The notes under the pieces: model-generated | Seen by the model: only the letters and a program-made list of their open reading frames with translations | The model's database searches: none | What the model was told of the DNA's origin: nothing | Part shown: in pieces, positions 8,955 through 14,981 of the stretch | Numbering within the stretch: position 1 is the first letter of the stretch | Layout: each line of letters opens with the position of its first letter | Made by a program: the position numbers and the translations under genes | NCBI RefSeq assembly: GCF_009908195.1 | Contig: NZ_JAAAHS010000024.1 | Span: forward strand, 1 to 39,502 | From: Streptomyces boluensis | GTDB taxonomy: Bacteria > Actinomycetota > Actinomycetes > Streptomycetales > Streptomycetaceae | Direction: 5' to 3' | Length of the DNA: 39,502 bases

Positions 8955-9689
8955 TCAGGAAGCGTTCACTGCTCCTGGCCGGCCGCCTGTCGACTGCCGT
9001 GGGGCGTCGTGGCGTAGCAGGTGAAGGGCGAGCAGGCTCAGCCAGCACCAGGCGACGGTGATGGCAATGCGCTGGAACAGCCCGCCGAGGCTCACCAGCC
9101 CCTCGGTCTGGTCGAAGCCCAGATTGGAGAGCGCGAACGCCACCGTGAAAACGATGCCGGTCGCCGCGGAGTAGATGGCCCAAGCCGGCCTGCCCCATCC
9201 GGCGAAACGCCGGGCGAAGACGAAGCAGGCCGCCGCCAGAGCCATGAAGGCGACGAACGAGACGCCGTCATGCAGGGCGGCGTGCGTGCTGGCGTAGCGG
9301 GTGAGCTTGCCGGGGGTGCCCAGCGGATATCCGCTGACCGGGTCTGTGACGAAGACCCCCGCGCCGAACAGCCCCGTCGCCCATGTCCCGACCAGCAGCG
9401 GGCCCCAGGTTGATCCCCCGAAAGGCCGGAGTGCGCGCCGCAGTCCGAGGGCGAAGGCCACCCCGAGGGCGCCTGCGGCAAGGAAGTTGACCACCTGTAT
9501 CCAGCCGACGTCGCCCAGGACGAGTGAACTGACCGGATGGCGCAGAGGGTTGTAGTCGGTGCGAGTGGCGCCATCGATGCTGAAGGTGAGGACAAATAGG
9601 GGGCCGGCGATCGCACCGCAGGCAAGGAGGGGGTCGGCCCGCGCCATGCCGACCCATCGGGAGAGGGTTTGCGCCGGTTTCTGCTGCAT
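8955..9689 (-). CDS. DUF998-family integral membrane protein
   Basis: A 244-residue membrane protein with about six helices. It matches the DUF998 pattern: an N-terminal helix 'ACGAIAGPLFVLTFSIDGATR', the conserved 'YNPLRHPVSSLVLGD.GW.Q..NF' segment after it, then 'FVTDPVSGYP.GTP' and 'HDGVSFVAFMALAAACFVF'. Family function is unknown. The start has GGAGG 5 nt upstream. The 187-bp gap to the previous gene (8768-8954) holds no convincing feature. Upstream lies the 182-bp region with the 22-bp palindrome whose minus-strand half also carries promoter-like elements. Confidence 0.82.
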   Translation of the reverse strand: MQQKPAQTLSRWVGMARADPLLACGAIAGPLFVLTFSIDGATRTDYNPLRHPVSSLVLGDVGWIQVVNFLAAGALGVAFALGLRRALRPFGGSTWGPLLVGTWATGLFGAGVFVTDPVSGYPLGTPGKLTRYASTHAALHDGVSFVAFMALAAACFVFARRFAGWGRPAWAIYSAATGIVFTVAFALSNLGFDQTEGLVSLGGLFQRIAITVAWCWLSLLALHLLRHDAPRQSTGGRPGAVNAS

Positions 9690-9820
9690 CGATCCTCCAG
9701 AAGTGGATGGTGCTCTGAGGGCGGCGACCGCACCGAACGGGCTGGATGTGCCGGAACGGCCGAACTGCGGGCCGGCAGGCGGCTGGACGGCCGGGAGGAG
9801 CCTGCGGCGATGCCCGGTTG

Positions 9821-9870
9821 GCCGTCAGTCTGGATTGACAAGAACGCGCTTGTCAATCCAGACTGACGGC
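9821..9870 (+). promoter_or_regulatory. 22-bp perfect palindrome overlapping promoter of the HTH/Clp-N operon
   Basis: Arms 9821-9842 and 9849-9870 are perfect complements (left arm begins gccgtcagtctggattgac) with a 6-nt centre, aacgcg. The left arm carries TTGACA (9835-9840), and CAGACT (9859-9864) in the right arm follows at an 18-nt spacing, predicting a start at or next to the ATG at 9872. Because of the symmetry, the same TTGACA-N18-CAGACT arrangement exists on the minus strand, facing the DUF998 gene. The palindrome ends 1 nt before the start codon. It could be a repressor operator, a hairpin in the RNA, or both. Confidence 0.8.
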
Positions 9871-9871
9871 T

Positions 9872-10075
9872 ATGGAATCGGGAGATCTCTCAGAGAGCCT
9901 CAGGTCGCACGATCCCGCCGTCGGACTGCGGGCGGTCGGTGCGCTGCACCGGCTGGCCGAACAGACCGAGGTGGCCGCGGTGGCACGTGCGAGGCAGCAG
10001 GGATGGTCCTGGGAGCAGATCGGGGACGCCCTGGGCGTGTCACGCCAGTCCGTCCACGCCAAGCACGGGAAGTGA
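9872..10075 (+). CDS. Small helix-turn-helix protein upstream of Clp-N gene
   Basis: A 67-residue protein. The C-terminal third ('ARARQQGWSWEQIGDALGVSRQSVHAKHGK') is a clear helix-turn-helix of the sigma-70 region 4/MarR-like kind, with the recognition helix at about residues 52-65. The first half is an alpha-helical segment ('VGLRAVGALHRLAEQTEVAAVA'). It has no effector domain. The ATG has no ribosome site and a promoter reaches almost to it, so it is probably leaderless. It is followed after 7 nt by a ClpC-type N-domain gene, and both are likely co-transcribed. It may bind the palindrome at its own promoter, but this is inference. Confidence 0.78.
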   Translation: MESGDLSESLRSHDPAVGLRAVGALHRLAEQTEVAAVARARQQGWSWEQIGDALGVSRQSVHAKHGK

Positions 10076-10082
10076 GGCAACA

Positions 10083-10571
10083 GTGTTCGAACAGTTCACA
10101 GCGGGTGCCCGCGTGGCGGTCGACTCGGCGCACGAGGAGGCGCGGCTGCGCGGCGACCGCCGCATCGGCACCGAACACCTCCTCCTCGGCGTACTCGACG
10201 TCCCCGACTCGGTCGCGGTCCCAGCCCTCGGCGTCGACCTGGCAACCACACGCGCGGCCCTCGATGTCCTCGACCGGGCCGCGCTGGCCGCGATCGGCAT
10301 CGACGTCGAGGGCGTCGAGCGGCCGCCGATCCCCGTCTCACGCAAGCGCACCCCCTTCACGTCCGGTGCGCGGTCGGTCATCAAACGCACCGTCACCGAA
10401 GCGAGGGGGGCGGGCAGTCGACGTATCGGGCCGGACCACCTGCTGCTCGCGATCCTGGCCTGCGAGCGACCGGACCCCGCAGCGGAACTGATGGCACACC
10501 TGAACGTCGACCCCGCAGCCGTACGCGCATCGGTGAAGAGGCTCTCCGGTACGGGCGGTCAGGCCGCCTGA
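10083..10571 (+). CDS. Stand-alone ClpC-type N-terminal domain protein
   Basis: A 162-residue protein consisting of two Clp-N repeats (about residues 1-70, 'EEARLRGDRRIGTEHLLLGVLD', and 88-155, 'TEARGAGSRRIGPDHLLLAILA'), with no AAA+ ATPase module. In ClpC this domain recruits substrates and adaptors, and stand-alone copies such as mycobacterial ClpC2 are known to bind the same ligands. The GTG start (10083) has GAGG 6 nt upstream and begins at the conserved 'FEQFT..AR'. It is the second gene of an operon with the small HTH protein. Possible roles are adaptor, decoy for ClpC-binding compounds, or antitoxin-like regulator. The direct role is not visible. Confidence 0.85.
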   Translation: MFEQFTAGARVAVDSAHEEARLRGDRRIGTEHLLLGVLDVPDSVAVPALGVDLATTRAALDVLDRAALAAIGIDVEGVERPPIPVSRKRTPFTSGARSVIKRTVTEARGAGSRRIGPDHLLLAILACERPDPAAELMAHLNVDPAAVRASVKRLSGTGGQAA

Positions 10572-10691
10572 CCGAGTCCGGCAGGGGTAAGGCCCTGCTC
10601 ACGCGGCGGGGTAAGCCGACGTCGAGTTCCGGGCCGTACGCCACCACTGTCCGACGCGCGGTACGGGGAAGTGCTGCTCGCCGCCGGTCTC

Positions 10692-11381
10692 CTACGGGGT
10701 GACGACGGGCAGGCGTGCGCACTCGCGGCAGGCGCGGGCCGAGGCGGCGACCTTGGCGTGGCAGGTGATGATCACGACGCCCGCGGCCACGCTGAGCGGC
10801 CAGTTCGCCGCGAGCAGCGAGGCGAGCGTGAGCGTCAGCGCGCTGACCGCGAGCGCGGTGGCCGCGACGGTGCCGGTCCAGGCGACCGCGAGCGGCAGCC
10901 GGTGCGGGGTGGGGAGCCTGCGGGCGAGGGCGCCCGTGGCGGCGAGCGCGGCCGCCGCCAGGAGCGCGGCCACCGCCGCGACGCCGCCCAGGTGGGCCAC
11001 CAACAGCTCGACGGTGTCGGGCAGTTGACGGCCCGTCGCGCCGTCCCACGTACGTACCAGGTACCAGCACACGAGCAGCAGCGGGGCGATCAGCATGACC
11101 GTGCGTGCGGTGTGACGGGCCTGGGCGATGGTCAGTTCGCGCTGGAAACTCGGCGCGATCTCGGCCACGCTGCCGAACTCGCGCACCGCGAGCCGCGCCG
11201 CGTCATGGTCAGGATCGGGCCCCGAAGCGAGATCCCTCGCGGCGTCTACCAGGCCCTCGCGCAGCTCCGTCACCATGCGGGACTTGGCGCGCGCGGGGCC
11301 GTGCAACGCCGCGGCCAGGTCCGCGACATGGGCGTCGATGGGGTCGGCGGCGCCGACGGCCGGGCGTCCGGGGTCGCTCAC
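10692..11381 (-). CDS. HAAS-domain (permease-prefix) membrane protein partnered with PadR
   Basis: A 229-residue protein. The N-terminal 90 residues form a soluble helical domain ('IDAHVADLAAALHGPARAK', 'DAARLAVREFGSVAEIAPSFQREL') of the HAAS/permease-prefix type, which accompanies PadR regulators. It is followed by about four membrane helices ('VMLIAPLLLVCWYLV', 'LGGVAAVAALLAAAALAAT', 'LAVAWTGTVAATALAVSALTL', 'LSVAAGVVIITC'). The C-terminus has a cysteine pair ('ACRECARL'). The GTG start overlaps the PadR stop as GTGA, so the two are translationally coupled. Its role may be a membrane signal partner of the regulator, based on family association only. Confidence 0.78.
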   Translation of the reverse strand: MSDPGRPAVGAADPIDAHVADLAAALHGPARAKSRMVTELREGLVDAARDLASGPDPDHDAARLAVREFGSVAEIAPSFQRELTIAQARHTARTVMLIAPLLLVCWYLVRTWDGATGRQLPDTVELLVAHLGGVAAVAALLAAAALAATGALARRLPTPHRLPLAVAWTGTVAATALAVSALTLTLASLLAANWPLSVAAGVVIITCHAKVAASARACRECARLPVVTP

Positions 11382-11719
11382 GTGGCGTGCCCGGGGCCGG
11401 GCGCGGGTTCCAGGACCGAACCGATGGCGGCGGTGAACTCCCGCCATACCGACCGCTCCTCCGCCAGGCTGCGCCGGCCCGCGTCCGTGAGTTCGTAGCA
11501 GCGCCGTCGCCGTTCGCCGTCGGCCTCCCAGACGCTGCGCAGCAGGCCGAGGCGCTCCAGCTTGTTCAGGGCGGGATAGATCGTGCCCTTGCGGAGTTCC
11601 AGCACGCCGTTGCTGCGCTCCTGAACCGCGGTGATCACCGCGTACCCGTGCAGCGGGCCGGATTCGAGGACGGAGAGCAGAAGCCCGTCCAGGTGCCCGC
11701 GTACTGCGCTCGCCTTCAT
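11378..11719 (-). CDS. PadR-family transcriptional regulator
   Basis: A 113-residue winged-helix regulator: 'VRGHLDGLLLSVLESGPLHGYAVI', 'LRKGTIYPALNKLERLGLL', 'RRRRCYELTDAGRRSL'. It is the subfamily-2 size (short C-terminal helix). The stop overlaps the start of the HAAS membrane protein. It is divergent from a DUF2269 gene across 157 bp, which contain two palindromic motifs suitable as operators. It probably represses its own operon, perhaps both sides. The ligand is unknown. Confidence 0.9.
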   Translation of the reverse strand: MKASAVRGHLDGLLLSVLESGPLHGYAVITAVQERSNGVLELRKGTIYPALNKLERLGLLRSVWEADGERRRRCYELTDAGRRSLAEERSVWREFTAAIGSVLEPAPGPGHAT

Positions 11720-11876
11720 GGTTAGGCAGCCTACCCAAACGGGGCCCGGACGTGCTACCTATAGATCGGCAGCCAACCTATTGGCTGCAGATCCATTGGC
11801 CGTACGCGCAGTTCACAGGCCGTACGCAGATCGTTGGCCGTGCGCGGTTCGTCGGCCGTACGTAGATAGGGCTTCC
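11720..11876. promoter_or_regulatory. PadR intergenic region with palindromes and ggccgtacg repeats
   Basis: Contains TAGGCAGCCTA (11723-11733, 5-bp arms around one base, next to the PadR start) and the perfect inverted repeat gcagccaa/ttggctgc (11769-11776, 11781-11788) around ccta. A further run, about 11796-11866, holds four imperfect copies of ggccgtacg. The palindromes are candidate PadR operators. The repeated run is of unknown significance. Confidence 0.4.
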
Positions 11877-12389
11877 ATGACCAAGTTCCTGCTGTCCGTG
11901 CATGTGTTGGCGGCGATCCTGGCGATCGGACCGATCACCGTCGCGGCGTCGATGTTCCCGCGCTACGTCAGGCCCGCGGCCGCCGGTGCCGAGCTCCCCG
12001 ACGAGCAGCACGCCCGGACCGCCGCGCTGCTGCACCGGGTCTGCCGCGGGTACGCCGTCCTCGGCATCGCCGTCCCGGTCTTCGGCGTCGCCACCGGGGC
12101 CCAGCTCGGCGTGCTCACCGACGTCTGGCTCCTTGCGTCGATCGTGCTCACCGCCGCAGCCGCAGCCCTGCTCGTCTTCGTGATCCTGCCGGGGCAGCAG
12201 CGGCTGCTCGGCGGGCCCACGGACAGCGGCACGGAGACGCGGACCGGCACTGGCACCGGCGCCGGCACGCTGGAGCGGACGCGGGCCGGGGCGGCGCGCC
12301 TCGCCATGGTCACCGGCATCTTCAACCTGCTGTGGGCGACCGTCACCGTGCTGATGATCGTGCGCCCCGGCTCGACCACGGGAGCCTGA
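11877..12389 (+). CDS. DUF2269-like membrane protein
   Basis: A 170-residue protein with four helices: 'FLLSVHVLAAILAIGPITVAA', 'YAVLGIAVPVFGVATGAQL', 'LLASIVLTAAAAALLVFVI' and 'IFNLLWATVTVLMIV'. The histidine in helix 1 and the loop 'RYVRPA' match the DUF2269 family, whose function is not defined. A central linker of Thr-Gly repeats ('GTETRTGTGTGAGT') is unusual in length. The start lies 6 nt before the next gene's family partner and after the PadR intergenic region. The following DUF3817 gene begins 5 nt after its stop, so both are in one transcript. Confidence 0.8.
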   Translation: MTKFLLSVHVLAAILAIGPITVAASMFPRYVRPAAAGAELPDEQHARTAALLHRVCRGYAVLGIAVPVFGVATGAQLGVLTDVWLLASIVLTAAAAALLVFVILPGQQRLLGGPTDSGTETRTGTGTGAGTLERTRAGAARLAMVTGIFNLLWATVTVLMIVRPGSTTGA

Positions 12390-12394
12390 GAACC

Positions 12395-12661
12395 GTGCGA
12401 ACGCTGCGCATCGCGGCCGGGGTCGAAGCCGTCTCCCTGACCCTGCTCGTGCTCAACGTCCTCACCGTGCATACCGAGTTGGTCACCTCCCTTGGCGGCC
12501 CGGTGCACGGCACGGCCTACCTGGTCGTCATCGCCGCCACCTGGCTCGCCCCCGCCACCGCCGTATCGGGCGCCAGGCCGTGGGCGCTGCTGCCCGGCTT
12601 CGGCGGACTGCTCGTACTGCGCCGCGTGGCGGGCCGGGACGCGAGGGCCACCGCGCGATGA
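12395..12661 (+). CDS. DUF3817-family small membrane protein
   Basis: An 88-residue protein starting at GTG (12395). 'TLRIAAGVEAVSLTLLVLNVL' and 'GGPVHGTAYLVVIAATWLAPA' match the DUF3817 pattern, which has a conserved Glu in helix 1 and a His-Gly in helix 2. Three helices are predicted. It lies 5 nt after the DUF2269 stop in a probable two-gene operon. Function is unknown. Longer upstream frames would overlap the preceding gene. Confidence 0.8.
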   Translation: MRTLRIAAGVEAVSLTLLVLNVLTVHTELVTSLGGPVHGTAYLVVIAATWLAPATAVSGARPWALLPGFGGLLVLRRVAGRDARATAR

Positions 12662-12671
12662 GCGCGCGCCG

Positions 12672-12727
12672 AGCCCGCCTCCGTAGGCCCGCCTCCGTAT
12701 GCCTGTCCCGTCATGCCTGTCCCGTCA
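12672..12727. repeat. Two tandem 14-bp duplications
   Basis: agcccgcctccgta/ggcccgcctccgta (12672-12685, 12686-12699) is followed without gap by two identical tgcctgtcccgtca units (12700-12713, 12714-12727). They fill most of the space before the flavin oxidoreductase. They are probably replication slippage products. Any regulatory role is unproven. Confidence 0.8.
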
Positions 12728-12755
12728 TTCCTGTTCCACCGAGACAAGGACCGAG

Positions 12756-14075
12756 ATGAGTCACCAGAACGACCCGGCCCGACTGGCCGCGGACCTGAGC
12801 CGCGCCCTGGAGGGACCCGTACTGCGGCCCGAGGACCCGGGCGCCGCCGAGGAGTCGGCCGGGTTCCAGCTCGGGCTTCGGCACCGGCCCGACCTGGTGG
12901 CCGGGGCGCGGAACGCCGCCGACGTACGGGCCACGCTGCGCCTGGCCGGTACGTACGGAGTGCCCGTCACCGTGCACAACACCGGCCACGGGATGCGGGC
13001 CGCCGCCGACGGGGGAGTGCTCCTGACGCTGCGCCGGCTCGACGCCGTGACCGTCGACCCGGCCACCGCGACGGCCCAGGTGGCGGGCGGCGCGACCTGG
13101 GACCAGGTCATCACGGCCGCCGCCCCGCACGGCCTTGTGCCACCCAGCGGAAGCCTGGGCGGAGTGGGGGCCGTCGGCTACACCTTCGGCGGCGGGATCG
13201 GTCTGCTCGGCCGCGCCGACGGCTGGGCCGCCGACCATGTGCGCGCGTTCACCGTCGTCACCGGGGACGGCGATCGGGAGGTCGGCCCCGATGACCCGGA
13301 GGACTTCGCCCGGCTGCGCGGCAGCGGCCCGGCACCGGGTGAGGTCGTGACCCGGATGACCGTCGGCCTGCTGCCCGAAGGGCCGTTGCAGGGCGGTGGG
13401 CTCGCCTTCGACATCGGGCCGTCCGACGCGGACGGCGACCCCGAGGTGCCGCACGCCTTCCACCGGTGGACGGCCGACCTGCCGCGCGCCCTCACCGCCA
13501 CGCTCCGCGTGATGGCCTTCCCGCAACTCGACCAACTGCCGCCGCACTTGAAGGGCCGCAGGATCGCACGCGTCGCGGTCGCCCTGCGCGGTACGCCGGA
13601 ACTCGCCGACCAACTTCTCGCGCCACTACGGGAGTTGGGGAATCCCATCGAGGACTCCGTCGCGCCCATGCGGTTCGGCGCGTACGCGCGTGTGCACGCG
13701 GAACCGGACGACGCCGGGGCGTTCATCGGCGAGAACCTCCTGGTCGACGCGCTCACCCCGCAGGGGCTCGACTCCCTCGCCCGGCTCACCGGACCCATGG
13801 TGATCACGAACATCCGGCACCTCGGCGGCGCCCTGGCCGACCCGCCCGCCGTACCGGACACGGTGATGGGCCGCGACGCGCGGTACCTCGTCGCCACGGT
13901 GTCCGAGGTCGAACCGGAACTCCCCGGCCCGGCCCCGGAACCGGCCGCCGCCCACGACCAGTTCGGCCCGGCGCGGGTACTCGAACCCTTCGCGGCCGCG
14001 CGGGTCGGCGTCAGCCGCAGCTTCAGCGTCGGCCCCCGGCCCCGTACATCCCCCACACCTCAGGAGCAGGCATGA
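12756..14075 (+). CDS. FAD-linked oxidoreductase (PCMH-type)
   Basis: A 439-residue flavoprotein. The N-terminal PCMH/FAD_binding_4 domain (about residues 35-220) shows 'TVHNTGHGMRAAADGG', where His78 would be the histidyl attachment site for FAD, and the 'GSLGGVGAVGYTFGGGIG' loop. The cysteine that gives bicovalent flavin in some members is absent, so at most single covalent attachment is expected. The usual C-terminal berberine-bridge motif is not evident and the tail is short and proline-rich. AAGGA precedes the ATG, which has no signal peptide. The stop overlaps the next ATG (ATGA), coupling it to a Tat-exported DJ-1/PfpI protein. The substrate is unknown. Confidence 0.85.
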   Translation: MSHQNDPARLAADLSRALEGPVLRPEDPGAAEESAGFQLGLRHRPDLVAGARNAADVRATLRLAGTYGVPVTVHNTGHGMRAAADGGVLLTLRRLDAVTVDPATATAQVAGGATWDQVITAAAPHGLVPPSGSLGGVGAVGYTFGGGIGLLGRADGWAADHVRAFTVVTGDGDREVGPDDPEDFARLRGSGPAPGEVVTRMTVGLLPEGPLQGGGLAFDIGPSDADGDPEVPHAFHRWTADLPRALTATLRVMAFPQLDQLPPHLKGRRIARVAVALRGTPELADQLLAPLRELGNPIEDSVAPMRFGAYARVHAEPDDAGAFIGENLLVDALTPQGLDSLARLTGPMVITNIRHLGGALADPPAVPDTVMGRDARYLVATVSEVEPELPGPAPEPAAAHDQFGPARVLEPFAAARVGVSRSFSVGPRPRTSPTPQEQA

Positions 14076-14821
14076 ACCGCAGGCACTTACTCCGCGCCTC
14101 GACCGCCGTCGGCGCCGCCGGAGTGCTGACCGGCATCGGCACCACGTCCACCGCGCAAGCCACGTCCACCGCCCAAGCCACATCGACCGCACAAGCCGCG
14201 GAGTCCGCCTCCGGACCGCTGCGCGTCCACATCGTCATGTACGACGGCGTGGAGGAGCTCGACTTCACCGCGCCCTACGAGGTGTTCTCCGCGGCCCGTG
14301 TCTTCACCGACCGCGAGATCGACGTCCGTTACGTGCGCGCGAGCGGCCGTGGCACCGTGACGGCGGCCTACGGGACCGAGGTCCGCGTCGAGCACGACTG
14401 GTCGCCGGGCGACGCGGACATCGTCGTCGTACCGGGCGGTGGCTACGCGCGCCGGGACGGCCCCGGTGTCTGGGCCGAGATCCGCCGCGGCACCCTGCCC
14501 ACGGCCCTTGCCGCCGCCGTACGGCCGGACCTGACGCTCAGTTCGGTGTGCACGGGCGCGATGCTGCTCTCCGCCGCCGGGCTGACCCGCGGCCGCCCCT
14601 GCACCACCCACCACAAGGCGCGGGCCGACCTGGAGAAGCAGGGCGGCGTACTGAAGAACGCCCGCGTCGTCGACGACGGCGACCTGGTCACGGCGGGCGG
14701 CATCACCTCCGGCCTCGAACTCGCCCTGTGGCTCGTCCGCCGCCACCTCGGCGCGGACACGGCGACCGGAGTGGAGATGCTGCTCGAGTACGAGGCACGC
14801 GGCACGGTCTGGTCACGCTGA
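14072..14821 (+). CDS. Tat-exported DJ-1/PfpI-family protein
   Basis: A 249-residue protein. The N-terminus 'MNRRHLLRASTAVGAAGVL' is a twin-arginine signal, followed by three exact copies of the hexapeptide TSTAQA as a secretion linker. The DJ-1/PfpI domain begins about residue 50 ('RVHIVMYDGVEELDFTAPYEVF') and has the nucleophile elbow 'SSVCTGAMLLSAAGL', with the cysteine at the expected place, and 'GGITSGLELALWLVRRHLG'. Such proteins act as hydrolases or glyoxalases, or as isonitrile hydratase-like enzymes. The substrate is not clear. It overlaps the preceding oxidoreductase by 4 nt. Confidence 0.87.
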   Translation: MNRRHLLRASTAVGAAGVLTGIGTTSTAQATSTAQATSTAQAAESASGPLRVHIVMYDGVEELDFTAPYEVFSAARVFTDREIDVRYVRASGRGTVTAAYGTEVRVEHDWSPGDADIVVVPGGGYARRDGPGVWAEIRRGTLPTALAAAVRPDLTLSSVCTGAMLLSAAGLTRGRPCTTHHKARADLEKQGGVLKNARVVDDGDLVTAGGITSGLELALWLVRRHLGADTATGVEMLLEYEARGTVWSR

Positions 14822-14913
14822 CCGCACGCGCCGTGCCCTCGCGGCGCCCTCGCGGCGCCCGATCCGTGGACCGGGCGCCGCCGCCGCTCGCCTCAGGCCG
14901 TCGAGATGGCCGT

Positions 14914-14974
14914 CTAGAGCGTTTCCTCTGGATCACCTCGCTGACCAGATGAGGATGCCTGCGATGTGGAGTGC
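14914..14974 (-). mobile_element. 57-bp right-end remnant of an IS5-like element
   Basis: After the CTAG at 14914-14917, 14918-14974 matches, with four or so changes, the inverted complement of the right end of the IS at 19309-20069 (gtttcctctggatcacctcg). On the minus strand it still encodes the last dozen residues of the transposase, 'LHIAGILIWSAR'. The rest of the element is gone: identity stops at 14974, seven bases before the ggt stop. Confidence 0.85.
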
Positions 14975-14981
14975 GCCTGGA

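Noticed and set aside
10580..10597. Short hairpin gcaggg/ccctgc after the Clp-N gene as terminator
   Set aside because: Only a 6-bp stem without further support; too weak to list.
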